A stretch of DNA of 13,053 nucleotides from Dysgonamonadaceae bacterium. Lineage in GTDB: Bacteria > Bacteroidota > Bacteroidia > Bacteroidales > Azobacteroidaceae. The number at the start of each line of letters is the position of its first letter. The stretch's first letter is position 1. Of the stretch, positions 1-7,167 are shown one piece after another. The notes below the pieces were generated by a model. The model made no database searches. It was not told the origin of the DNA and was given only the letters and a program-made list of their open reading frames with translations. A program made the translations under genes and the position numbers. Location of the stretch: assembly GCA_031282925.1 (NCBI GenBank), contig JAITCT010000038.1:1-13053 (forward strand). Direction: 5' to 3'.

Positions 1-2
1 AC

Positions 3-845
3 AGTATGCTGCCGCTGAAAAAGCCCGTAGTCAGTATTGAATACCAGACGGGAGAATTACTTCCTGAAATTGAAATACTCCGCAATTCAATAGTGGACGT
101 GCGCTGTACCGATTCGGACGGACGGCAGTTTATCGTTGAAATGCAGATGTACTGGACGGAAAGCTTTAAGAGCCGCGTACTGCTGAACGCTTCCAAAGCT
201 TACGTGATGCAGTTGAACAAAGCTGAAAAATACGAACTCCTTCAACCTGTTTACGCATTAAGTTTTGTAAACGAAATCTTTGAGAAATCGCCCGAAATGC
301 AAAACGAATACTATCATCACTACAAAATAGTCAATATCAAAAACACGCAAAAACAGATTAAAGGACTGGAATTTGTGTTCATTGAGCTGCCCAAATTTCG
401 ACCTCAGAGTCACGGAGAGAAGAAACTGCACGAACTCTGGCTTCGCTTCCTGACCGAAATCAACGAACGGACGCGGGAAGTGCCGCAGGAATTACTGGAA
501 AACGGCGATATCCGGGAAGCGGTACAGTATATGGAAATCAGCGCCTACACGAAAGAACAGTTATTTACCTATGACAAGTTCAGGGACGGCATCATGACCG
601 AGCGCAGCGTAATATCGGATGCATGGCATAAAGGCCTGGAAGACGGGGAAGAAATCGGGTTGCAAAAAGGATTGCAGGAAGGACGAAAAGAAGGATTGCA
701 GGAAGGACGGAAAGAAGGATTGCAGGAAGGACGAAAAGAAATTGCATTCAATTTACTGCAAATGGGTATTTCGCCGGAAGACATTATGCAAAGCACCGGC
801 TTGACGGAAGATGAAATCCGCAGTTTGCAAAATAAAAAAGAATAA
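3..845 (+). CDS. Rpn-family PD-(D/E)XK nuclease / putative transposase (5' partial)
   Basis: This is the C-terminal majority of an Rpn-type protein (recombination-promoting nuclease, PD-(D/E)XK transposase superfamily), thought to cut DNA and promote RecA-independent recombination. The reading frame is open to the window edge. Family members carry some 30-50 residues ahead of the first methionine seen here, so the true start is probably upstream. Visible family signatures are the nuclease core NSIVDVRCTDSDGRQFIVEMQ-type segment (Asp near residue 31 and the E-x-Q that replaces ExK), then LLQPVYALSFVNE, the YHHYKIVN stretch and GLEFVFIELPKF. The C-terminal region is a charged helix with an octapeptide repeat (GLQEGRKE), followed by the usual short tail GISPEDIMQSTGLTEDEI. 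No transposon ends are visible. The family assignment is firm; actual nuclease activity is inferred. Confidence 0.85.
   Translation, partial: SMLPLKKPVVSIEYQTGELLPEIEILRNSIVDVRCTDSDGRQFIVEMQMYWTESFKSRVLLNASKAYVMQLNKAEKYELLQPVYALSFVNEIFEKSPEMQNEYYHHYKIVNIKNTQKQIKGLEFVFIELPKFRPQSHGEKKLHELWLRFLTEINERTREVPQELLENGDIREAVQYMEISAYTKEQLFTYDKFRDGIMTERSVISDAWHKGLEDGEEIGLQKGLQEGRKEGLQEGRKEGLQEGRKEIAFNLLQMGISPEDIMQSTGLTEDEIRSLQNKKE
669..740 (+). repeat. 3 x 24-bp in-frame tandem repeat encoding GLQEGRKE
   Basis: Three perfectly contiguous 24-bp units begin at 669, 693 and 717. They differ only by a single A/G change in the Arg codon of the middle copy (cgg instead of cga). Each encodes Gly-Leu-Gln-Glu-Gly-Arg-Lys-Glu, and a degenerate half copy (GLQK) precedes them at 657. 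Near-identity at the DNA level points to recent slippage or unequal recombination. Since each unit is a multiple of 3, copy-number change would lengthen the charged linker without breaking the frame. Confidence 0.95.
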
Positions 846-905
846 AAATGGAACCCGCGCAGGCACAACCCAATGTCATCAAAGTTAAGACAATAATTGT
901 TTGGT

Positions 906-2018
906 ATGATAAAATTTTTGGACTTACAAAAAATCAATGCACAATATGCCGGTGAATTAAAGCAAGTTGCATGTGAGGTAATTGATTCGGGCCGGTTTCT
1001 TCAAGGAGAACGGGTTGCCGCTTTTGAACGGCAGCTTTCGGAATATACCGGTGTAAATCACGCGGTTGCTTGCGCCAATGGGTTGGATGCTTTGCGTCTG
1101 ATTTTGAAAGCGTATATCGAATTGGGCGTAATGGAAGAAGGCGACGAGGTAATCGTGCCGGCTAATACATTTATAGCATCAATCCTGGCAATTACGGATA
1201 ATCATTTAAATCCGGTTTTGGTGGAGCCGGATATTCAAACATACAATCTTTCGATTGCGGGTATTGAATCACATATTACTTCCCGTACAAAAGCAATTAT
1301 GGTTGTTCATCTCTATGGCCGCGTTTGTTGGCCGGACGGATTGGACGTTATTGCCGACAAATATAATCTGAAAATCATAGAGGATAATGCTCAGGCTATC
1401 GGGGCTTGTTATTTTAATAACGGGGTCAAAAAACGGACGGGAAGTCTGGGCGATGCGGCCGGGAACAGTTTTTACCCGGGTAAAAATTTGGGCGCTTTGG
1501 GCGATTCCGGTGCGGTAACAACTGATGACAAAGTGTTGGCTTCCGCCGTAAAGGCTTTGGGCAATTATGGTTCCATGCAAAAATATGTGTTTGAATATAG
1601 GGGGTTGAACAGCCGGATGGATGAGATACAAGCGGCTTTCCTTTCCGTAAAACTAAAGTATTTAGACGCCTGTAACGAGGCGCGGCGGGAAATAGCGAAT
1701 TATTATATGGAACACATCAAGAATGAAAAAATTTCGTTGCCTTTAACGCCTGCAAATCGGGAATCGCATGTATATCATTTGTTTGTAGTCCGGACGGAAG
1801 ACAGGGATCATTTGCTTGATTATTTGAAAAGCCATGAAGTCCGGGCATTGATTCATTATCCGGTTCCGCCTCATAAGCAGGCAGCTTATAAAGATTGGAA
1901 CGGTTTATCTTTGCCGGTTACGGAAAAAATTCACAGAGAGGTTTTAAGTCTTCCGGTGAGTCCGGTGATGGAGGAGAAAGAAGTGAAGCGGGTTGTTGAG
2001 TTATTAAATCAATATTGA
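906..2018 (+). CDS. DegT/DnrJ/EryC1/StrS-family sugar-nucleotide aminotransferase
   Basis: A PLP-dependent aminotransferase of 370 residues that converts a keto-deoxyhexose nucleotide into its amino sugar, in the cytoplasm. Family marks, counted from the ATG at 906, are [14 protein letters not shown] near residue 80, the cofactor-binding EDNAQAIGA (Asp160, Gln163), and the Schiff-base lysine Lys193 in [16 protein letters not shown]. Next come [12 protein letters not shown] and the VYHLFVVR and HYPVPPHKQ segments. The pattern resembles TDP-3-keto-6-deoxyhexose aminotransferases (FdtB/QdtB type), but the sugar specificity cannot be fixed from sequence. A TTG three codons earlier is possible; the ATG gives the usual family N-terminus (MIKFLDLQ). 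It lies 5 bp ahead of the GT2 gene, so the two are probably co-transcribed. No matching isomerase, acetyltransferase or dTDP-glucose genes are in the window. Confidence 0.92.
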   Translation: MIKFLDLQKINAQYAGELKQVACEVIDSGRFLQGERVAAFERQLSEYTGVNHAVACANGLDALRLILKAYIELGVMEEGDEVIVPANTFIASILAITDNHLNPVLVEPDIQTYNLSIAGIESHITSRTKAIMVVHLYGRVCWPDGLDVIADKYNLKIIEDNAQAIGACYFNNGVKKRTGSLGDAAGNSFYPGKNLGALGDSGAVTTDDKVLASAVKALGNYGSMQKYVFEYRGLNSRMDEIQAAFLSVKLKYLDACNEARREIANYYMEHIKNEKISLPLTPANRESHVYHLFVVRTEDRDHLLDYLKSHEVRALIHYPVPPHKQAAYKDWNGLSLPVTEKIHREVLSLPVSPVMEEKEVKRVVELLNQY

Positions 2019-2023
2019 CCGGC

Positions 2024-2944
2024 ATGGCTGAGAATAACAATCCGCTGGTTTCGGTTATTGTTTCGTGCTACAATCATGAGCAGTACATTGAAGAATGTAT
2101 TTTGAGTATTGTCAACCAGACTTATAAGCCTATTGAACTGATTGTTATAGATGACGGTTCGGTTGATAATTCCCCCGTGATTCTCCGCCGCCTCCGGGAT
2201 CAATACGGATTCTTTTTGGAAGTCCAGGCAAATATGGGTATTGCCAAGACGCTGAACAAAGCCATACGCAATTATTCGCACGGGAAATATTTGGCCGGTT
2301 GCGGTTCGGATGATTTTTGGGCGCCGGACAGGATTGAAAAACAGGTATTGTATATGGAAGCTCATCCGGAATATGCGATGGTATTCGGGAAAGTACATAC
2401 GGTTGATAAAAACGGCAGGATAATAGCGAATTTCAATATAATCGATCCGGTTACGGACCGGGGGGAAAGCCCGACATTTGAATCGCTTGTCGAGAGGAAT
2501 CCGATTCCGGCCATGACGGTTTTGTTGCGGAAGGATATTTGGGAAGCGTGCGGAGGATACAGTGAGGACACCATTATTGAAGACTTGGATATGTGGTTGA
2601 AAGTTGCTTACCGTTACCGAATCGGTTACCTGGACGATTATTCGGCTTATTATCGCTGGCATGGAAATAATGCCACAGCCGATACATTAAGCATGGAAAA
2701 TGCCGTGTGGGCTATCTTGCAAAACCGGCGGGATATGATGTCCCCGCCTTTTGCAAAAAAAATGCTGGCGCGAAGGGCGTCGATTTCATTTAATATTTTG
2801 TCGCGGCGGCATAAAAAAGCCGCTTGGGGGTTTTTGAAGAAAAACTGTTCTTACTGGGATGGGTTTATTCTTAAAAACTATGCGAAAGGGTTTTTTAAGT
2901 TGGTATTTTGTTGGAAGAAAAACGGCAAATCGCTTTGGAAGTGA
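2024..2944 (+). CDS. Family 2 (GT-A) glycosyltransferase
   Basis: A 306-residue inverting-type glycosyltransferase that probably adds one sugar to a lipid-linked oligosaccharide at the inner face of the membrane. Visible GT2 features are the N-terminal beta strand VSVIVSCYNHEQYIEECILS, the nucleotide-binding IDDGS (residues 42-46), a DxD-type metal site SDD (95-97) followed by FW, the acceptor-side GGY, and the catalytic-base region Glu186-Asp187 (IIEDLDMWL). The closing YRWHGNNAT resembles the conserved R-x-H-x-x-N-x-T ending of this group. The chosen ATG gives a strand starting nine residues in; a TTG at 2015, overlapping the upstream stop, is the alternative. It has no membrane helices and the basic C-terminus is not a recognised domain. 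Donor and acceptor are unknown. Confidence 0.92.
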   Translation: MAENNNPLVSVIVSCYNHEQYIEECILSIVNQTYKPIELIVIDDGSVDNSPVILRRLRDQYGFFLEVQANMGIAKTLNKAIRNYSHGKYLAGCGSDDFWAPDRIEKQVLYMEAHPEYAMVFGKVHTVDKNGRIIANFNIIDPVTDRGESPTFESLVERNPIPAMTVLLRKDIWEACGGYSEDTIIEDLDMWLKVAYRYRIGYLDDYSAYYRWHGNNATADTLSMENAVWAILQNRRDMMSPPFAKKMLARRASISFNILSRRHKKAAWGFLKKNCSYWDGFILKNYAKGFFKLVFCWKKNGKSLWK

Positions 2945-2962
2945 ATAAAACGGGTGCATCAT

Positions 2963-3007
2963 AACACGGAGGGACACAGAGTGTAGGGAATAAGGACTCC
3001 GCGTGTT
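2963..3007. repeat. Imperfect inverted repeat downstream of the GT2 gene
   Basis: Arms AACACGGAG (2963-2971) and CTCCGCGTGTT (2997-3007) match except for an extra CG in the second arm, and enclose about 25 bases. It starts 19 bp after the GT2 stop codon in a 130-bp stretch where no gene is seen. There is no T-run after it, so it is a weak candidate for a terminator. It could equally be a repeat remnant that arrived with the toxin-antitoxin genes. Confidence 0.4.
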
Positions 3008-3074
3008 GCAGGGTCTTGCATCCGGTTCAAAAAGAACTTCGGTTTATGTAATAAATAATCGCTATCTTCGTAGC

Positions 3075-3403
3075 GTGATTCGCGAAATAATTACATACGA
3101 AAATTATTATGACGACTTTATTGCGACATTATCTGCTGATGTAATAAAGAAGTTTCACTATGTTTTCGATTTGTTATCAACGGAAGCCAGAGTGAGTAAA
3201 AAGTTTGTGAAGCACGTAAGGGAAGGAATATACGAAATCAGGGTAATATATACCGCCTTTTCTTTATTTTCGACGAGGACAAAATTGTAGTTCTCTTTAA
3301 TGGATTCCAAAAGAAAACGCAGGAAACTCCTGAAAAAGAAATACAAAAAGCAATAAGAATAAAAAAAGAATATTATGACTACAGGCAAAATCAGGAGCAT
3401 TAG
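3075..3403 (+). pseudogene. RelE/ParE-superfamily (HigB-like, Gp49-type) toxin, frameshifted
   Basis: The 5' part reads VIREIITYENYYDDFI through KFVKHVREGIYEIRV in one frame, matching the start of small phage-derived Gp49/HigB-type toxins (ribosome-dependent mRNA cleavage). That frame then runs into unrelated residues and stops at 3288. The C-terminal half continues in another frame from about 3242 to a stop at 3401: GNIYRLFFIFDEDKIVVLFN, then GFQKKTQETPEKEIQKA and KKEYYDYRQNQEH. The junction near 3240 lacks the expected four residues plus one base, consistent with a deletion of about 13 nt in the strand before the FFIFD core. A GTG at 3075 is the likely start. The 3' end overlaps the antitoxin remnant by 29 bp, as is common in toxin-first TA operons. 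The toxin should be inactive. Confidence 0.8.
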
Positions 3404-3593
3404 CGAAGAAATGGACAGGTTGTACGGAAAAGCCGGCACTCCGGAACGCGAACAATTTCGCCGCGAAGCATACGCCTATTGCAAGGGTACGGGCAAAGCC
3501 CGTGCCTCAAAGACAGAAAAAATATTGTCAAGCCCGCCGGCGAGACATTTTATGAAACAAGTGTTTGAAAATATCCCAATGAAGAATAAATGA
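3375..3593 (+). pseudogene. HigA-type antitoxin remnant lacking its HTH domain
   Basis: A 72-residue reading frame. Residues 1-36 (ISEEMDRLYGKAGTPEREQF to REAYAYC) resemble the N-terminal helix region of HigA-type antitoxins that partner Gp49/RelE-like toxins. In that family an XRE helix-turn-helix of about 55-60 residues normally follows. Here the sequence turns into KGTGKARASKTEKILSS and a tail ending NIPMKNK, with no HTH pattern. The switch coincides with a DNA palindrome at 3485-3507. The stop codon overlaps the start of the next gene (ATGA), so the frame is still translationally linked to it. I infer a deletion or insertion that removed the DNA-binding half; the origin of the last 35 residues is not recognised. 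It could alternatively be a short functional protein. Confidence 0.55.
3485..3507. repeat. Palindrome inside the antitoxin remnant
   Basis: ACGGGC (3489-3494), loop AAA, GCCCGT (3498-3503) form a perfect 6-bp stem. It extends outward by T·G, G-C, G-C and G·T pairs to about 10 bp. It lies exactly where the antitoxin remnant stops resembling its family. Such GC-rich stem-loops are often dispersed repeats between genes; here it is read through as coding sequence. Whether it is repeated elsewhere in the genome cannot be seen. Confidence 0.6.
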
Positions 3594-4891
3594 AAACATC
3601 TCTGAAAGTAATCATTTTATTTTTAATCGTCTTTAATTTCAGGATACCTTATTTCTATGATACGGCGGTGCTTTCGGTAATCATTTCGTTATTATACTAC
3701 ATCATTGTTAGAAGGTCAATCCCGTTTTATCAGTTTAACTCAAGGTATGTTGTTACGATTCTTGCAGCTACGGTTGCCATGATTTGTATTGTGATGCTGA
3801 TAACCGTTTTCCACGGCAGGTATGACTTTACGTTATATATGAAGCGTTTTACACTGCAACTGTTCATGCTGTTTGCTTTGGCGACGGCTTATCCGCTTAT
3901 GATTGAGGGAAAGGAAGAACAGGCTCTTGAGGAAACGCTGAAAATCATTTGCTATACATTTGCCTGGGAAGGGGCGATTCATTTGACGGGGTTTATTTAT
4001 AATCCGTTTGGTGAATGGCTTATTCGCCTGCTGTCGGAAGACAGGAAGATTGTTGATTCGTATGTTTCGGATTATTATATCCACCGCTTCCGGTTTTATG
4101 CCATGTCGGGCAGTGTCTTTTTCGAGCTTCCCGCCGCTATGGGAGTTGCCTGTATTGTCTATTTCAGGTTACTGTTGGAGAGGGGACAAAAATATATGGG
4201 CTATTTTATCTCTATTGTTGTCCTTATGCTGCTTTTGGCGGGTATTATGCTGTCGGGACGTACCGGTTTTATCGGATTATTTACGGGGTTGCTTTATTAT
4301 ATTGTATTTATGTCGAGGAGCGGATGGAAAAAAGACATTTGGAGGCTGGTAGCGGCAAGCGCTTTGCTTGGGTTTATTTTTTATTCGGCCTTATCCGATA
4401 AACAAAAGAATGATTTTAACGAACAGTTGCTTCCGTTTGCTTTGGAAGGTTATTATAACTGGAAAGAGTACGGCACTTTTTTTATCCGCTCTGCCGATGT
4501 AACGATGGACTCCCACTATTTCCCGCTAAAAGCTGAGACTATTCAAAAAGGGCATGGCGTTGAGGCAATGTCCGTACCTTTTTACCGACATACGGACGCC
4601 GGTTATATGAATGCTTTGGTTTTCGGGGGTATTTTCTATTTGCTGGCTTTGGTTGCCTATCAATGCTTGTATTTCATCAAACCGCTGTCTTTAGCGCGGT
4701 TGCGTGTTGATGCGAATGGGCGCAGGCGTGACTTTTGGTTTTTTACAATCCTTTTGGCGTATATGTTCGTCATGGAATATAAGGGAGTTGCCTTAGGGTC
4801 GCAGCACTTAACGGAAGTTGTATTCCTTTTTATCTGTTCCGCTTATATAACACAGCATTATTTCCGGGAAGATTATGGGCAGGACAGTTAA
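3590..4891 (+). CDS. O-antigen/capsule polymerase-like polytopic membrane protein (Wzy-like)
   Basis: A 433-residue inner-membrane protein with about 11-12 hydrophobic helices spread over the whole length (for example residues 5-20, 52-73, 202-222, 252-268, 338-363). A long soluble loop lies between about residues 270 and 337, the usual topology of Wzy polymerases, which link lipid-borne repeat units at the periplasmic face. Motifs typical of the O-antigen ligase/polymerase superfamily are the SGRTG at 222-226 after a long helix, and HTDAGYMNALVFGGI at 334-348. Sequence conservation in this family is low, so Wzy is preferred over a WaaL-type ligase mainly from context between glycosyltransferases. 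The ATG overlaps the preceding stop by 4 bp and its own 3' end overlaps the next gene by 17 bp, implying tight translational coupling. Confidence 0.8.
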   Translation: MKTSLKVIILFLIVFNFRIPYFYDTAVLSVIISLLYYIIVRRSIPFYQFNSRYVVTILAATVAMICIVMLITVFHGRYDFTLYMKRFTLQLFMLFALATAYPLMIEGKEEQALEETLKIICYTFAWEGAIHLTGFIYNPFGEWLIRLLSEDRKIVDSYVSDYYIHRFRFYAMSGSVFFELPAAMGVACIVYFRLLLERGQKYMGYFISIVVLMLLLAGIMLSGRTGFIGLFTGLLYYIVFMSRSGWKKDIWRLVAASALLGFIFYSALSDKQKNDFNEQLLPFALEGYYNWKEYGTFFIRSADVTMDSHYFPLKAETIQKGHGVEAMSVPFYRHTDAGYMNALVFGGIFYLLALVAYQCLYFIKPLSLARLRVDANGRRRDFWFFTILLAYMFVMEYKGVALGSQHLTEVVFLFICSAYITQHYFREDYGQDS

Positions 4892-6068
4892 CCCCAAAAT
4901 TCTCTATTTGTTACCCGGCGGGCTTTTTAACCCTGCGGGAATGGAGCGGGTAATCACCATTAAGGCCGGTTATCTGGCCGAAAAACTGAATTATGACGTT
5001 TCAATCGTAACTACCGAACAAATGGGGCGTCCCGTTTTCTACCCTTTGTCGGGGAAAGTTCACCTTTATCATTTGGATACAGGAATTTATGCGAGATTCG
5101 GAAAAGAGTCGTATGCGGAAAAGGTTGTTTCCCGCTTTTTCAAGACTTTGAAATATAAACGGGAACTTACGCGGTTGCTGCCGGAAATCCGTCCCGATAT
5201 TACGGTTTCCACGCTGGGATTGGATATCGGGTTCTTAAACAGCCTGAAAGACGGGAGTATTAAACTGGGAGAACTTCATTTTCCGGGTAATTTCCGGTCT
5301 TTAACGGCCGGTAAACTGTCCGGGGGGAGTATTCCGAATTGGGTGGCCAAACTGCGAACGGAAGAACTCAAGCGGAAGTGCGCCCAATTAAAACGTTTGG
5401 TTGTATTGACCGAAGAAGAAAAGTCGTTTTGGGAAAACAGCCGCAATATAGAGATTATTCCCAACCCGCTTCCTTTTTATTATGAAACGGAAGCGGAATT
5501 AACCGGTAAAAAAGCGTTGGCGGCAGGCCGCTTAGTTTACGAAAAAGGCTTCGATATGCTGATAGAAGCATGGGGAATCGTTGCGGAAAGGCATCCCGGC
5601 TGGGAGTTGTCTATTTTCGGAGACGGGGAGAGAAAAGCAAGCCTGCTCCGGCTGATTGACGAAAAGGGCTTAAGCGGCGCGGTAAAAATTCATGAACCGG
5701 TTGCGGATATACAGCATGTTTATCCCGAATATTCGATTTTTGTTTTCACATCCCGTTACCTTGATGCACTCCCGATGGTTTTGTTGGAGGCAATGTCGTT
5801 TGGGTTGCCTGTGGCGGCTTTTGACGCGCCTTGCGGACCGAAAGACCTTATTCGCGACGGCGTAAACGGTTTCCTTGTTAAAACGGGAGATATTCAAGGT
5901 TTGGCCTGTAAAATCATCAATCTTATAGAAGCAAGCGGTTTAAGGAAAAGCATGGGGAAAGCATCCAAAGCGTTTTCTTCGGATTTCCGCGTTGAGAAGA
6001 TAATGGGTCGCTGGGACAAATTGTTTACGGAATTAATCAATGAAAAAAATAGTAGTATCGGGAATTAA
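4875..6068 (+). CDS. GT4-family (GT-B) glycosyltransferase
   Basis: A 397-residue retaining glycosyltransferase of the GT-B fold, likely acting in the cytoplasm on the growing polysaccharide repeat unit. The N-terminal domain carries the acceptor-side loop GGLFNPAGMERV (15-26). The C-terminal domain has the donor-binding AAGRLVYEKGFDMLIEAW (216-233), a GDG at 249-251, and PMVLLEAMSFGLPV followed by GPKDLIRDGVNGFLV. The overall pattern resembles AmsD-like GT4 enzymes. The usual E-x7-E motif reads Asp297-x7-Glu305 here, a conservative change at the first position. The start ATG lies inside the end of the polymerase gene, and the gene runs 29 bp into the next one. Sugar specificity is unknown. 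Confidence 0.92.
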   Translation: MGRTVNPKILYLLPGGLFNPAGMERVITIKAGYLAEKLNYDVSIVTTEQMGRPVFYPLSGKVHLYHLDTGIYARFGKESYAEKVVSRFFKTLKYKRELTRLLPEIRPDITVSTLGLDIGFLNSLKDGSIKLGELHFPGNFRSLTAGKLSGGSIPNWVAKLRTEELKRKCAQLKRLVVLTEEEKSFWENSRNIEIIPNPLPFYYETEAELTGKKALAAGRLVYEKGFDMLIEAWGIVAERHPGWELSIFGDGERKASLLRLIDEKGLSGAVKIHEPVADIQHVYPEYSIFVFTSRYLDALPMVLLEAMSFGLPVAAFDAPCGPKDLIRDGVNGFLVKTGDIQGLACKIINLIEASGLRKSMGKASKAFSSDFRVEKIMGRWDKLFTELINEKNSSIGN

Positions 6069-7134
6069 CCTGTTCCGCGGAGGAACGCTTAAAGTGATGC
6101 GGGATTGCCTTGCCGCTTTATCTGCTTTCGCGGGAAACGATTACGAAATTATTGCCTTGGTCTGCAATGAGAATCTGTATCCGCCGTATCCCAATGTCCG
6201 GTATATTTCTTATCCCAAGTCGCGTAAATCCTACTTTTTCAGGTTGTATTACGAATATGCCGGATTTAAGAAACTTTCCCTGCGGTTGAAACCATATTGC
6301 TGGTTTTCCCTGCATGACATAACGCCTCATGTGGTTGCGGAAAAACGAGTGGTTTACTGCCACAATCCCTATCCCTTTTTCAAGCCCGGCATCAGGGGGC
6401 TTTTCCTGCAGCGGAATGTTTTTTTCCTGTGTTTGCTTTCCCGATATTTGTACGGGATCAATATCCGGAAAAACGATTATGTTGTTGTGCAGCAGGAATG
6501 GTTGAGGCAGGCTTTCAGGAAAATGTTTTCCACAGATAAGGTCGTAGTCGCCCTTCCGGTGAGCGGGAAAAAGGAAAAAACTGTCCCGGGAAACCGGAAC
6601 GGCAGGAAGGAGAAAGTGTTTTTCTATCCGGCAACGGCAATCCTTCAGAAAAACTTTGAAGTCATTTGCAAGGCAGCCGCACTTTTGGAAAAGGAAGGGA
6701 TTGCAGGTTTTGAAGTGATACTGACGCTTGAAAAGACCGATAACAGGTATGCAGGTTCTATCTACGCGGCTTATCACGCTTTGAAAACGCTGAACTTTGC
6801 CGGTTTCCTGCCGCCCGAGGCGGTGAATGCCTGCTATGAAAATTCGGACTGCCTTCTTTTCCCTTCCAAAGCGGAAACTTGGGGTTTACCGGTGTCGGAG
6901 GCGAAAGAATACGGCAAACCGATGTTTTTGGCAGATTTGCCGTATGCCAGGGAAACGGTTGGGAAATACGATAAAGTGTGTTTTTTTGATCCCGACGATG
7001 CGGGGCAATTAGCCGCTTTGATGAAGAACTTTATAAATGGAACGATTGTTTATGATGAAACCGAAAATATTTGTTATGAACAACCGGTCGTTTATAACTG
7101 GGATGAATTAATACGGTTTTTAATCAAAGGATAG
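6040..7134 (+). CDS. GT4-type (GT-B) glycosyltransferase
   Basis: A 364-residue glycosyltransferase, the last of the polysaccharide genes. The N-terminus has a Rossmann-like strand and glycine loop (VVSGINLFRGGTLKVM, residues 5-20), then VVYCHNPYPFF at 104-114. The donor domain holds FFYPATAILQKNFEVICKAA (194-213) and the E-x7-E motif Glu279-x7-Glu287 in AETWGLPVSEA, followed by YGKPMFLADLPYARE. It begins within the 3' end of the preceding glycosyltransferase (29-bp overlap), so both are made from one transcript. No membrane segment is convincing, although two hydrophobic stretches near residues 121-140 may attach it to the membrane. Donor and linkage cannot be predicted. Confidence 0.9.
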   Translation: MKKIVVSGINLFRGGTLKVMRDCLAALSAFAGNDYEIIALVCNENLYPPYPNVRYISYPKSRKSYFFRLYYEYAGFKKLSLRLKPYCWFSLHDITPHVVAEKRVVYCHNPYPFFKPGIRGLFLQRNVFFLCLLSRYLYGINIRKNDYVVVQQEWLRQAFRKMFSTDKVVVALPVSGKKEKTVPGNRNGRKEKVFFYPATAILQKNFEVICKAAALLEKEGIAGFEVILTLEKTDNRYAGSIYAAYHALKTLNFAGFLPPEAVNACYENSDCLLFPSKAETWGLPVSEAKEYGKPMFLADLPYARETVGKYDKVCFFDPDDAGQLAALMKNFINGTIVYDETENICYEQPVVYNWDELIRFLIKG

Positions 7135-7167
7135 AAAGGTAGCCGGTTTATTTTATTTCTTTATATT

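Noticed and set aside
569..937. Minus-strand frame with a repeated FRPSCNPS peptide
   Set aside because: The peptide repeat is just the antisense reading of the 24-bp repeat in the Rpn gene.
2009..2662. Long open frame on the minus strand opposite the GT2 gene (217 residues)
   Set aside because: It is antisense to a clear glycosyltransferase, shows no recognisable motif, and has the odd composition expected of a shadow frame.
3060..3077. Promoter with -7 box TATCTTCG before the decayed toxin
   Set aside because: It resembles the Bacteroidetes -7 element but the predicted transcript would begin at or after the likely GTG start, and the -33 element is weak.
6118..6777. Long open frame on the minus strand opposite the second GT4 gene (219 residues)
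   Set aside because: Fully covered by a well-supported glycosyltransferase; no family resemblance of its own.
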